Below are positions 37,990 through 46,736 of a DNA stretch of 64,000 bases, one piece after another (within the stretch, counting starts at the first letter, position 1; every line of letters starts with the position of its first letter). The notes beneath the pieces were generated by a model, which was not told where the DNA came from, searched no databases, and was given only the letters and a program-made list of their open reading frames with translations. The position numbers were made by a program, and so were the translations under genes. The DNA is from JAEUPI01 sp044222685 (lineage in GTDB: Bacteria > Pseudomonadota > Gammaproteobacteria > Burkholderiales > Burkholderiaceae_C), in NCBI GenBank assembly GCA_044222685.1, contig JBGAMU010000006.1, positions 13,397-77,396 on the forward strand, read 5' to 3'.

Positions 37990-38370
37990 ATGGCCAGTTT
38001 TCATGCCGTGGTCTGGCTGGACCACAGCCGCGCCCAGGTGCTGCAGTTCGACGCCGAGCACGTGCAGTCGCAGCGCATCAAGGCGCACTCGCATCACACG
38101 GCGCAGCACGGCAGCGCGGTGCGCACGCAGCACGAGTACTTCGGCGAGGTCTGCGACGCGCTCGAGGGCATCAGCGAAGTCCTGGCCACGGGCCCGAAGC
38201 TGGGTCTGGCGGACTTTCGTCACTATGTCGACAAGCATCGCCCGGCCACCGCCAAGCGCATCGTCGGCTACGAGACGGTCGACCATCCGAGCGACAACCA
38301 GCTGATCGCGCTGGCGCGGCAGTACTTCCTGCGATACGACCGGATGGCGGGGACGCCGACACCGACGTAG
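37990..38370 (+). CDS. Small conserved protein, eRF1/host-attachment-like
   Basis: 126 residues starting MASFHAVVWLDHSRAQVLQF, a beta-strand pattern seen in proteins often labelled translational machinery protein in Burkholderiales and Rhizobiales. They are distantly like the eRF1 middle domain. Other features are a His-rich patch (KAHSHHTAQHGSA), KLGLADFRHYVDKHRPATAK and a C-terminal segment QLIALARQYFLRYDRM. It is translated from an ATG with AAAGGA upstream, immediately after the DksA-like gene, so the two form an operon. The function is not established and the family link is from memory of sequence style only. Confidence 0.6.
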   Translation: MASFHAVVWLDHSRAQVLQFDAEHVQSQRIKAHSHHTAQHGSAVRTQHEYFGEVCDALEGISEVLATGPKLGLADFRHYVDKHRPATAKRIVGYETVDHPSDNQLIALARQYFLRYDRMAGTPTPT

Positions 38371-38450
38371 TCAACCACCCCCGGAGCGCCTGCGGCGCTG
38401 CCCCCTCAAGGGGGCGACGCCGACGGACCGGCGGAGCCGGGTCCGTGGCG
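38371..38450 (+). repeat. Dispersed intergenic repeat, copy C
   Basis: Third copy, in the opposite orientation to copies A and B. The blocks are CAACCACCCCCGGAGCGCC, the GCGGCGC hairpin, CCCCCTCAAGGGGG (a perfect palindrome), and then GGACCGGCGGAGCCGG followed by GTCCGTGG. It lies between the convergent stops of the small conserved gene and malate synthase G, consistent with a bidirectional termination role. Confidence 0.75.
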
Positions 38451-38480
38451 TCCGCTTGAAACGGCTTGACGAGCCGTTCG

Positions 38481-40673
38481 CTACGCGGCCTTGACCTTCA
38501 GCCGCCAGGCATGCAGCAGCGGCTCGGTGTAGCCGCTCGGCTGCTCGCGGCCCTTGAATACGAGGTCGAGCGCGGCCTGGTAGGCGGCCGAGGTGGCGGC
38601 ATGGCCGGCCATCGGCTGGTACAGCGGGTCGCCGGCGTTTTGCTTGTCCACCACGGCGGCCATGCGCTCGAAGGTGGCACGAACCTGCGCCTCGGTGACG
38701 ATGCCGTGCTGCAGCCAGTTGGCGATGTGCTGGCTGCTGATGCGCAGCGTGGCACGGTCTTCCATCAGGCCCACGTTGTGGATGTCGGGCACCTTCGAGC
38801 AGCCCACGCCCTGGTCGATCCAGCGCACCACGTAGCCGAGGATGCCCTGCGCGTTGTTGTCGATCTCCTGCCGGCGCTCGGCATCGCTCCAGTTCGTCTT
38901 CTTCGCCACCGGCACGGTGAGCAGGTCGCTCATCAGCTTATCGTACTCGGCGTCGAGATCCACGCGCTCGAGTTCCTTCTGCACCTTCCACACGTCGACC
39001 TGGTGGTAGTGCAGCGCGTGCAGCGTGGCCGCGGTCGGGCTCGGCACCCAGGCGGTGTTGGCGCCGGCCTGCGGGTGCACGATCTTCTGCTTGAGCATCG
39101 CGGCCATCAGGTCGGGCATGGCCCACATGCCCTTGCCGATCTGCGCCTTGCCGCGCAGCCCGCACTGCAGCCCGACCAGCACGTTGAGGCGCTCGTAGGC
39201 GGCGATCCAGGCGCTCGCCTTCATGTCGCCCTTGCGGATCATCGGCCCGGCCTGCATCGCGGTGTGGATCTCGTCGCCGGTGCGGTCGAGGAAGCCGGTG
39301 TTGATGAAGGCCACGCGGCTGGCTGCCGCGGCGATGCAGGCCTTGAGGTTGACGCTGGTGCGGCGCTCCTCGTCCATGATGCCGAGCTTGACGGTGCTGT
39401 CGGGCAGGCCAAGCAGCTGCTCGATGCGCGCGAACAGCTCGCTGGCGAAGGCCACTTCGGCGGGCCCGTGCATCTTGGGCTTGACGATGTAGACGCTGCC
39501 GCGGCGCGAGTTGCGGATGCCGGTGGTGGCGTTGCCGCGCAGGTCGTGCAGCGCGATCGTCGTGGTGACGACGGCGTCCAGGATGCCCTCGGGAATCTCG
39601 CGGCCTTCGTCGCCCCACAGGATGGCCGGGTTCGTCATCAGATGGCCGACATTGCGCACGAACAGCAGCGAGCGGCCGTGCAGCGCGACGTCCTCGCCGC
39701 GCGGGCCGGTGTAGGGGCGGTCGGGATTGAGCCCGCGGGTGAACGTGGTGCCGCCCTTGCTGACGGTTTCGGTCAGCGTGCCCTTCAGGATGCCGAGCCA
39801 GTTGCGGTAGGCGTGCACCTTGTCGTCGGCGTCGACCACGGCCACCGAGTCCTCGAGATCGAGGATCGTCGACAGCGCGGCCTCGAGCACCAGGTCGGCC
39901 ACGCCGGCCGGATCGGTCGCGCCGATGGCATGGCCGCGATCGATGCGGATGTCCAGATGCAGGCCGTGGTGCGACAGCAGCACCGCCGAAGGCGCACCCA
40001 TCTCACCCTGGAAGCCGACGAACTGCGCCGGGTTCTTCAGGCCGACGGTGCCGCCATTCTTCAGCGTCACCGCCAGCTGGTGATCGACGACTGCGTAGCC
40101 GGTCGAATCGATGTGCGAGCCCTTCTTCAACGGCACGCAACGGTCAAGCACGTAGCGCGCATACTCGATGACCTTGGCACCGCGCACCGGGTTGTAGCCC
40201 GGGCCGCGCGTCGCGCCGCCATCCTCGGACAATGCATCGGTACCGTAGAGCGCGTCGTACAGCGAACCCCAGCGCGCATTGGCCGCGTTCAGCGCGTAAC
40301 GCGCGTTGGTGATCGGCACCACCAGCTGCGGCCCCGCCTGCAGCGCCAACTCGGCGTCGACGTTGCGCGTGGTGGCCTTCACCTGGGCCGGCACCGGCAC
40401 CAGGTAGCCCACCTTCTGCAGGAAGGCGCGGTACGCGCGCGGGTTGCGGATGGGCCCCGGGTGCGCACGATGCCAGGCGTCGATCTCGCTCTGCAGCCGG
40501 TCGCGTTCGGCCAGCAGCGCCGCGTTCTTCGGCGCCAGTTCGTGCACGATGGCGTCGAAGCCGCGCCAGAAGGTCTCGCTCGCGACGCCGGTCCCCGGCA
40601 GCACCTCGTCGTCGATGAAGCGTTGCAGGGAGCTGGCGACTTGCAGGCGGTGGATCGAGGTGCGGTCGGTCAT
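38481..40673 (-). CDS. glcB: Malate synthase G
   Basis: 730-residue monomeric malate synthase, the expected length of the G isoform. It condenses glyoxylate with acetyl-CoA to malate. Segments: MTDRTSIHRLQVASSLQRFI at the N-terminus, ILDLEDSVAVVDADDKVHAY (catalytic Asp/Glu region), FVRNVGHLMTNPAILWGDEG, YIVKPKMHGPAEVAFASELF (substrate Arg/Lys region) and GIMDEERRTSVNLKACIAAA. A dehalogenase gene lies 15 bp upstream on the same strand, so the two are likely co-transcribed. No glyoxylate-bypass isocitrate lyase is nearby. The role may be glycolate/glyoxylate assimilation. Confidence 0.97.
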   Translation of the reverse strand: MTDRTSIHRLQVASSLQRFIDDEVLPGTGVASETFWRGFDAIVHELAPKNAALLAERDRLQSEIDAWHRAHPGPIRNPRAYRAFLQKVGYLVPVPAQVKATTRNVDAELALQAGPQLVVPITNARYALNAANARWGSLYDALYGTDALSEDGGATRGPGYNPVRGAKVIEYARYVLDRCVPLKKGSHIDSTGYAVVDHQLAVTLKNGGTVGLKNPAQFVGFQGEMGAPSAVLLSHHGLHLDIRIDRGHAIGATDPAGVADLVLEAALSTILDLEDSVAVVDADDKVHAYRNWLGILKGTLTETVSKGGTTFTRGLNPDRPYTGPRGEDVALHGRSLLFVRNVGHLMTNPAILWGDEGREIPEGILDAVVTTTIALHDLRGNATTGIRNSRRGSVYIVKPKMHGPAEVAFASELFARIEQLLGLPDSTVKLGIMDEERRTSVNLKACIAAAASRVAFINTGFLDRTGDEIHTAMQAGPMIRKGDMKASAWIAAYERLNVLVGLQCGLRGKAQIGKGMWAMPDLMAAMLKQKIVHPQAGANTAWVPSPTAATLHALHYHQVDVWKVQKELERVDLDAEYDKLMSDLLTVPVAKKTNWSDAERRQEIDNNAQGILGYVVRWIDQGVGCSKVPDIHNVGLMEDRATLRISSQHIANWLQHGIVTEAQVRATFERMAAVVDKQNAGDPLYQPMAGHAATSAAYQAALDLVFKGREQPSGYTEPLLHAWRLKVKAA

Positions 40674-40688
40674 GTCGGTGTGTGGAAA

Positions 40689-41393
40689 TCAAGTGGGAAA
40701 GAAGGACAGCACGTCGCGCAGGCTGCTGCCGGTGCGCGACGGTTCGGTGTCGAGTGACTCCAGCGGCGCGCCGGCCCGGTTGACCCAGAGCGTGGTGTAG
40801 CCGTACCAGGTGGCGCCGATCGCGTCCCAGCCGTTGCTCGACACGAACAGGATGTCGCCGGCCGCGAGATCGAGCGCCTGCGGGCCCAGGTCGTAGACGG
40901 CATTGTCGGTCTTGAAGCGGCGCACCGACTCGGCGCTGAGCAGTGGATCGATCAGCGTGTCGAAACCGGCATGCCGCAGCAGCGGCTGCAGCATGTCGGT
41001 GTCGCCGTTGGACAGGATGCCCGTGCGCACGCCGCGCTGCTGCAGTGCCAGCAATACGCCGCGGTTCTCGGCGAACGGCGCGAGCTGCAGGCACTCGCGC
41101 ATCAGGGCGTCGCGCGCGTCGTCGGCCAGTTCAATGCGCAACCGCAGCGCAGCCTGTCGCAACCCGGCCTGTGTGAGCGCGCGAAACGGACGCCAGCGCC
41201 GGCTCATCGAACACAAGCGCGTGTACTCGATCTGCTTGTCGCGCCAGATCTGCGACAGCGCCGCGCCCTGGCCCGGAAACAGTTGCTCGGCCAGCGCGCC
41301 GACGCTGTGCACGTCGAACAGCGTGCCGTAAGCATCGAACAACACGGCGCGCGGGGACGGCTGGATGGGGTGGGCGGCGGCCATCGGACCCAC
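40689..41393 (-). CDS. Type II haloacid dehalogenase
   Basis: 234-residue HAD-superfamily hydrolase. The nucleophile Asp is in RAVLFDAYGTLFDVHSVGAL. The Arg and core region IEYTRLCSMSRRWRPF, motif II LSNGDTDMLQPLL, the Lys in ESVRRFKTDNAVYDLG and motif III FVSSNGWDAIGATWYGYTTL are diagnostic of (S)-2-haloacid dehalogenase rather than of phosphatases. It yields 2-hydroxyacids; from haloacetates the product is glycolate. Starts at 41393 or 41384 (MAAAHPIQ) are both possible. It is upstream of glcB with a 15 bp gap and divergent from a LysR regulator across about 200 bp. Confidence 0.86.
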   Translation of the reverse strand: MGPMAAAHPIQPSPRAVLFDAYGTLFDVHSVGALAEQLFPGQGAALSQIWRDKQIEYTRLCSMSRRWRPFRALTQAGLRQAALRLRIELADDARDALMRECLQLAPFAENRGVLLALQQRGVRTGILSNGDTDMLQPLLRHAGFDTLIDPLLSAESVRRFKTDNAVYDLGPQALDLAAGDILFVSSNGWDAIGATWYGYTTLWVNRAGAPLESLDTEPSRTGSSLRDVLSFFPT

Positions 41394-41592
41394 ACTCTAT
41401 GCGCTGCCCAAGCCCTGATTGCCCACAGCCGGTGGGCGGGATTGATGACGCTCAGGCACTCAATCTGCAGCGGCTTGGTCGGAATTGCATCAACACCTCG
41501 CTGCCGATGGAACGACTCGCCAGCGGGCCGCATGCAGCTTCTAGGGCAGATTCAGCATTGATCGATGACTCCACCGACGGTAATCTCGACCG

Positions 41593-42534
41593 GTGGACCG
41601 CCTAAAGCAGATCGAATCGTTCGTGGCCGTGGCCACCAAGGGCAGCCTGACGGCGGCGGCGCATGCCGAGGGCGTGGCGCCGGCGGTCATAGGCCGCCGC
41701 ATCGATGCGCTGGAAGAACGGCTGGGCGTCAAGCTGCTGGTGCGCACCACCCGACGCATCACGCTGACCCACGAAGGCAGCGCCTTTCTCGAGGACTGCC
41801 AGCGCATCATCGCCGACCTGGCCAATGCAGAAGCCAGTGTCAGCGAAGGCGGTGTGAAAGCAAGTGGGCACTTACGTTTGACAGCGCCGGCCGGATTCGG
41901 TCGCCGCCACGTGGCGCCGCTGGTGCCACGCTTCGTCGGCCTGCACCCGGATGTCAGCGTGTCGCTCAACCTGTCGGACCGCGTGGTCGACATCGTCAAC
42001 GAGGGTTTCGACTGCGCGGTGCGGGTCGGCGACCTGCCGGACTCGAGCCTCGTCAGCGTGCGGTTGGCCGACAACCGGCGCCTGTGCGTGGCGGCGCCGG
42101 CCTATCTGAAGCGCGCGGGCACGCCGGCGCAACCCAGCGAGCTGGCCCGGCATCGCTGCCTGACGCTGTCGTCCGACGCCAGCCAGACGCGCGGCTGGGC
42201 CTTCACGATCGGCGGCCAGGTCACCCACTTCCGGCCCGGCGGGCCGCTGGACTGCAGCGACGGCCAGGTGCTGCACGACTGGTGCGTGCAAGGCCTGGGC
42301 ATCGCCTGGCGCAGCACTTGGGAAGTCGAACACGACATTGCCGACGGCCGTCTGACGGCCGTGCTGGAGGACTTCGCGGCGCCACCCAACGGCGTCTACG
42401 CCGTGTTCCCGCAGCGCAAGCACCTGCCGCTGCGCGTGCGGCTGTGGATCGACTACCTGAAGCAGAGCTACGGCGATCCGCGCTACTGGGCGACGGCTGA
42501 CGCCCCGGCGGTCGCCACCGCGGCCGCTGCATGA
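41593..42534 (+). CDS. LysR-family transcriptional regulator
   Basis: 313 residues. The N-terminal winged helix-turn-helix is MDRLKQIESFVAVATKGSLT and AAAHAEGVAPAVIGRRIDAL, followed by the linker helix and a LysR substrate-binding domain (FGRRHVAPLVPRFVGLHPDV, GFDCAVRVGDLPDSSLVSVR). The start is GTG at 41593. It diverges from the dehalogenase-glcB pair and could regulate it, although LysR genes of this CrgA-like subgroup often control other targets. Its stop overlaps the next gene's ATG (ATGA). Confidence 0.9.
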   Translation: MDRLKQIESFVAVATKGSLTAAAHAEGVAPAVIGRRIDALEERLGVKLLVRTTRRITLTHEGSAFLEDCQRIIADLANAEASVSEGGVKASGHLRLTAPAGFGRRHVAPLVPRFVGLHPDVSVSLNLSDRVVDIVNEGFDCAVRVGDLPDSSLVSVRLADNRRLCVAAPAYLKRAGTPAQPSELARHRCLTLSSDASQTRGWAFTIGGQVTHFRPGGPLDCSDGQVLHDWCVQGLGIAWRSTWEVEHDIADGRLTAVLEDFAAPPNGVYAVFPQRKHLPLRVRLWIDYLKQSYGDPRYWATADAPAVATAAAA

Positions 42535-42986
42535 TCGTCGAAGCCGCGCTGGCCTACGCGCACCTGGCGGCCATCCTGGCATGGGTGGTGTTCCTGTCGA
42601 GCGCCACCGCGCTGGCGCGAGTGGAATGGCTCAATTCGGCGGCACTGGTACGGCTGCAGCGGGTCGACCGCATCGCATTCGCGGCCGCGCTCGTCACGCT
42701 CGGTACCGGGCTGGCGCGTGCCGTGTGGGGCATCAAGGGGCTGGGCTGGTATGCGTCACAGCCCTTGCTGTGGGGCAAGGCCGCGCTGTGGCTCGTGATG
42801 CTCGCGCTCGGGTTGGGCGTCACGCAGCGCATCGCGTCGTGGCGCCGCCGCTGCGACACCGAAGGCCAATTGCCGAGTGCCGAGGCGTTGGCCTGGCTGC
42901 GCCGCCAACTGATGTGGTCGGCGCACCTGATGGTGCTGCCGCCGCTGCTGGGGGTGCTGCTGGCGCGCGGCCTGGCGGTGATCTGA
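42531..42986 (+). CDS. Small integral membrane protein (DUF2214-like)
   Basis: 151 residues with four hydrophobic helices: MIVEAALAYAHLAAILAWVV, IAFAAALVTLGTGLARAVW, LLWGKAALWLVMLALGLGV and AHLMVLPPLLGVLLARGLAV. Conserved-looking His residues in helices 1 and 4 (AYAHLAAI and WSAHLMVL) resemble DUF2214/CopD-like membrane proteins that may bind haem or metal. Translationally coupled to the LysR gene by an ATGA overlap. The function is unknown. A strong hairpin terminator follows directly. Confidence 0.65.
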   Translation: MIVEAALAYAHLAAILAWVVFLSSATALARVEWLNSAALVRLQRVDRIAFAAALVTLGTGLARAVWGIKGLGWYASQPLLWGKAALWLVMLALGLGVTQRIASWRRRCDTEGQLPSAEALAWLRRQLMWSAHLMVLPPLLGVLLARGLAVI

Positions 42987-42991
42987 AAACG

Positions 42992-43016
42992 CCGAAGGGG
43001 CCCACGGCCCCTTCGG
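42992..43016. terminator. Hairpin terminator between convergent genes
   Basis: Perfect 11-base inverted repeat CCGAAGGGGCC / GGCCCCTTCGG around a three-base CAC loop, six bases after the membrane-protein stop. Only a short T-run follows on the plus strand, but AAAAC precedes it, giving a T-tract on the minus strand. It can serve both the membrane-protein gene and the convergent psiF gene. Confidence 0.75.
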
Positions 43017-43070
43017 TTACTGCACGATCCCCGCGGTGGCGGCCCTGTCGGACAGCGTGGGGTTCGAGGT

Positions 43071-43358
43071 TCAGGCCTTCAGGCAGCTGCTCATGAACTT
43101 CTTGCGTTCGTCACCGGCCAGCTTCTTCTCGCCGGCCTCCTTGTTGCAGCTGGTCATCTTGCCCTGCTGGGTTTCCTTCTTGGCCGACAGGCAGGTCTTC
43201 ATGAACGCCTTGCGCTCGTCGCCCTTCTTGTCGCCGGCTTCCTTGTTGCACGTGGTCATCTTGCTCTGCTGGGCCGTCGGCTTCTTCTCGTCGGCCGCCT
43301 GAGCGGACAGCGCGAAAGCAGCCAGCGACAACGCGGCAGTCGAAATCAGTTTCTTCAT
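43071..43358 (-). CDS. psiF: PsiF repeat family periplasmic protein
   Basis: 95-residue secreted protein. The signal peptide MKKLISTAALSLAAFALSAQ ends near AQA. Two PsiF repeats follow, each of the form MTTCNKEAGDKKGDERKAFM then K-TCLSA, and MTSCNKEAGEKKLAGDERKK then FMSSCLKA, with paired cysteines. PsiF of E. coli is phosphate-starvation inducible and of unknown function. The Met at 43358 gives the signal peptide; an upstream ATG at 43400 lacks one. Monocistronic, ended by the shared hairpin region. Confidence 0.85.
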   Translation of the reverse strand: MKKLISTAALSLAAFALSAQAADEKKPTAQQSKMTTCNKEAGDKKGDERKAFMKTCLSAKKETQQGKMTSCNKEAGEKKLAGDERKKFMSSCLKA

Positions 43359-43497
43359 GGAATCGTTCTCCTTCCTCTGGTGGACGCCTCTTCGGCACAT
43401 TTGCCGCGGGCGATTGGACTACAGGCTCCCCCGCTCGGCAAGGACACAACGCAAGGCGGCGTTGCGCGGTGGACACCGAGGCGACGCGCAGGCGTCG

Positions 43498-44865
43498 CTA
43501 GACGATGCGGCGAGGATGCTGCATCGCCTGGTGCGCAGCATGCAGCCGCCGCACCAGCACCCGGATGAACGCGGCGTCGAACAGGTGCCGGGTCGCCGGG
43601 TTGAGCTGCTCGAGCAGCTCGGGCGTGAATGAGATGGTCGTCGCCGGATCGGTGACGATGACGTCGGCGCTGTGGATGCGCAGGTCCGGGCTCGGCGCCA
43701 GGTACATCATCTCGCCCACCGACGTGCCCGCGCCCAGCAGCGCGACCCGGTGGCCGTCGCGGAACACCTCGACGCGGCCGCTGGCGATGATGTGGAACGT
43801 AGTGCCGGCCTGCCCCTTGCGATACAGCGCGTCGCCCAGCTCGTGGCGCTGCCAACGTGCGCGGTGCACCACCTCCCACAGCTCGACGTCGCCGAAGTCC
43901 TTGAAGAACTCGAGCGTTCGCAACAGGTTGAAACGCTCGGAGTCCAGCACGTCGTGCGCCGCGCCGCGCGGCACCTCGCGGCGCGCGATCATCGCGGCCA
44001 GCTCCTGCGCGAAGTTGTCCCAGTCCGGGTAGCGTTCGAGCCGCGTCTTCGACAGCGCGCGCTGCAGCAGCGCGTCGAGCGCCGGCGGCACGCCGTCGCG
44101 AAACGTCGCCAGCGACGGGGCGCGGTCGTGGTAGATGCGGTTCATCAGCGCGCTCTGGTTCGGCGCCTCGAACGGCGGCCGGCCGGCGATCAGGTGGTAC
44201 AGCACCGCGGCCAGCGAGTACTGGTCGGCGCGCGAATCGAGCGTCGCGCCGTCGAGCTGCTCGGGCGACATGTAGGGCAGCGAGCCGACGCGCACGACCT
44301 GGGTGCGGTCGGAGTTGAGGTTCAGTGCGCTGCCGAAATCGGTGATCTTGACCTCGAGCACCTGGCCGTCTTCGACCACGGCCAGCAGGTTGGCCGGTTT
44401 CACGTCGCGATGGATCAGGCCGTGGCGGGCGACGAAGCCGAGCGCCATCGCGCACTTGAAGCCGACCTCGACGATCTGCTCGAGCGAGAGCAGCGACTCG
44501 GGCCGACAGTAGTCCTTCAGCGTGGTGCCCGGCACGTACTCCATCACCAGGTACGGCGCCAGCGGATCGTCGACCGCGTCGTAGATCTGCACGATGTTCG
44601 GGTGGTTCAGCTGGCCCACCAGCGCCGCCTCGGCGGCGAAGAAATGGTCGCGAAAGCGCACCTCGGCGGCATCGAACACCGCCGCCCGGCGCGCACGCTT
44701 GATCGCCACCGGCCGTTCGTGAAAGTCGTCGAACGCGAGGAAGACTTCGCTGGTGGCGCCCTCGCCGAGGCGGCCACGCACCGCGTAGCCGCCGATGCGG
44801 TCGGGCAGCGCACTGGTGTCGCCCTCGAGCGGCGCGATCTGGGTGATGAAGTCGTTCATGTCCAT
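43498..44865 (-). CDS. Ser/Thr protein kinase fused to a cyclic-nucleotide-binding-like domain
   Basis: 455 residues. The N-terminal 300 residues are a complete Hanks-type kinase: glycine loop GRLGEGATSEVFLAF, VAIKRA (ATP Lys), LIHRDVKPANLL catalytic loop, ITDFGSALNL, YMSPEQLDGA and DQYSLAAVLYHLIAGRPPFE. Residues about 320-450 form a cNMP/CRP-like beta barrel (QRHELGDALYRKGQAGTTFH, IIASGRVEVFRDGHRVALLG, VGEMMYLAPSPDLRIHSADV), in which the Glu and Arg resemble the phosphate-binding cassette. No membrane segment or PASTA repeats. The Met at 44865 or 44859 starts it. Activity may be tuned by a nucleotide ligand. No phosphatase neighbour. Confidence 0.85.
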   Translation of the reverse strand: MDMNDFITQIAPLEGDTSALPDRIGGYAVRGRLGEGATSEVFLAFDDFHERPVAIKRARRAAVFDAAEVRFRDHFFAAEAALVGQLNHPNIVQIYDAVDDPLAPYLVMEYVPGTTLKDYCRPESLLSLEQIVEVGFKCAMALGFVARHGLIHRDVKPANLLAVVEDGQVLEVKITDFGSALNLNSDRTQVVRVGSLPYMSPEQLDGATLDSRADQYSLAAVLYHLIAGRPPFEAPNQSALMNRIYHDRAPSLATFRDGVPPALDALLQRALSKTRLERYPDWDNFAQELAAMIARREVPRGAAHDVLDSERFNLLRTLEFFKDFGDVELWEVVHRARWQRHELGDALYRKGQAGTTFHIIASGRVEVFRDGHRVALLGAGTSVGEMMYLAPSPDLRIHSADVIVTDPATTISFTPELLEQLNPATRHLFDAAFIRVLVRRLHAAHQAMQHPRRIV

Positions 44866-45017
44866 GCAGGGCGTCGGACACGCAGCTGAGGCGCATCGGC
44901 CCGGCCATTCTGTGAGGCGGCGCCCGACGCTCGCCGCGGAATAGCGGGGCGAAGCCTCGCCAATTGCCGCCCGGACGCGCGAGCGGTGCACGACGGCACG
45001 AAAAGTAGAATCGCCCG

Positions 45018-46736
45018 ATGATCCGAGCCAAGCAGGAGCTGCTGCAGGCCTTGCAGGGTGCACTGGCCGAGCTGGCTGCCGCAGCCGGAGTGCCGGCACC
45101 CGCGGCCGCCTTCGAGTCGCCCAAGCAGGCCGCGCATGGCGACCTGGCCATCACGGCGGCGATGCAGATGTCGCGCGCGGCCCGCAAGAACCCGCGCGAA
45201 CTGGCCACTGCACTCGTGCAGTCGCTCGAGCGCAGCGCGGCGTTCCGGCGCTGGGTCAGTGCGCTCGAGATCGCCGGTCCCGGCTTCATCAACCTGCGGC
45301 TGGCGCCGGCCGCGCTGCAGACCGTGGTGAGCGAGGTGCTGCAGGCCGGCCCCTGCTTCGGCCACCGGGCGACGACCGGGCAGCGGGTGATGGTGGAGTT
45401 CGTCTCGGCCAACCCGACCGGGCCGCTGCACGTCGGGCATGGCCGACAGGCCGCGCTCGGCGACAGCCTGTGCAACCTGCTGCAGACGCAGGGCCACGAG
45501 GTCTACCGCGAGTTCTACTACAACGACGCCGGCGTGCAGATCCAGACGCTGGCGCTGTCGACGCAGGCCCGGCTCAAGGGCTTGAAGCCCGGCGATGCGT
45601 CATGGCCCGAGACGGCCTACAACGGCGACTACATCGCCGACATCGCGGCCGACTTCGCGGCGCGCAAGACGGTGATCGCCGACGACCGCCGCACCACCGC
45701 CAGCGGGGACCCCGACGATCTGGACGGCATCCGCGAGTTCGCCGTGGCCTACCTGCGCCACGAACAGGACCTCGACCTCAAGGCGTTCGGGGTGCGCTTC
45801 GATCATTACTACCTCGAGAGCGGCCTGTATCGCGACGGCCGCGTCGAGGGCACGGTTGCCCGGCTGGTGTCGGCCGGCAAGACCTACGAGAGCGACGGTG
45901 CGCTGTGGCTGCGCACCACCGACTACGGCGACGACAAGGACCGCGTGATGCGCAAGTCCGACGGCAGCTACACCTACTTCGTGCCCGACGTGGCCTACCA
46001 CCTGCACAAGTGGGAGCGCGGCTTCCACAAGGTGATCAACATCCAGGGCACCGACCACCACGGCACGGTGGCGCGGGTGCGCGCCGGCGTGCAGGCCGCC
46101 GGCGTCGGTATTCCGCCGGGCTACCCCGACTACGTGCTGCACAAGATGGTGACGGTGATGCGCGGCGGCCAGGAGGTCAAGATCTCCAAGCGCGCCGGCA
46201 GCTATGTGACGCTGCGTGACCTGATCGAATGGACCAGCCGCGACGCCGTGCGCTTCTTTCTCATCAGCCGCAAGGCCGACACCGAATTCGTCTTCGATGT
46301 CGACCTGGCGCTCAAGCGCAACGACGAGAACCCGGTCTTCTACGTGCAGTACGCGCACGCACGCATCTGCTCGGTGCTGGCGCAGCACGAGGCACGCAGC
46401 GGTGCGGCACCCGACCAGGCCGGCGCCGACCTGGCGCTGCTGACCGCGCCGTCGGAGGCCGCGCTGATGCTCGAGCTGGCGCGTTACCCCGATGTGCTGG
46501 CCAATGCGGCCGATACACTGGCGCCGCACGACCTGGCGTTCTATCTGCGCGGCGTGGCCGCCGCCTTCCATGCCTACTACGCAGCCGAGCGCTTCCTGGT
46601 CGACGACCCGGCGCTGGCGCGTGCGCGCATGGCACTGCTGACGGCCACGCGGCAGGTGCTGCGCCATGCGCTGCAACTGCTCGGCGTCGAGGCGCCCGTG
46701 TCCATGACCCGAGATGTCGTTGAGGAGACTGCATGA
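45018..46736 (+). CDS. argS: Arginyl-tRNA synthetase
   Basis: 572-residue class I synthetase. The Add-1 N-terminal domain precedes FVSANPTGPLHVGHGRQAAL (HIGH equivalent HVGH). The KMSKS equivalent is GGQEVKISKRAGSYVTLRDL. The C-terminal anticodon-binding domain includes ENPVFYVQYAHARICSVL and ends LLGVEAPVSMTRDVVEETA. The family length is standard. The start ATG at 45018 is about 150 bp from the divergent kinase start. The stop overlaps the SPOR gene start (ATGA). Confidence 0.97.
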   Translation: MIRAKQELLQALQGALAELAAAAGVPAPAAAFESPKQAAHGDLAITAAMQMSRAARKNPRELATALVQSLERSAAFRRWVSALEIAGPGFINLRLAPAALQTVVSEVLQAGPCFGHRATTGQRVMVEFVSANPTGPLHVGHGRQAALGDSLCNLLQTQGHEVYREFYYNDAGVQIQTLALSTQARLKGLKPGDASWPETAYNGDYIADIAADFAARKTVIADDRRTTASGDPDDLDGIREFAVAYLRHEQDLDLKAFGVRFDHYYLESGLYRDGRVEGTVARLVSAGKTYESDGALWLRTTDYGDDKDRVMRKSDGSYTYFVPDVAYHLHKWERGFHKVINIQGTDHHGTVARVRAGVQAAGVGIPPGYPDYVLHKMVTVMRGGQEVKISKRAGSYVTLRDLIEWTSRDAVRFFLISRKADTEFVFDVDLALKRNDENPVFYVQYAHARICSVLAQHEARSGAAPDQAGADLALLTAPSEAALMLELARYPDVLANAADTLAPHDLAFYLRGVAAAFHAYYAAERFLVDDPALARARMALLTATRQVLRHALQLLGVEAPVSMTRDVVEETA

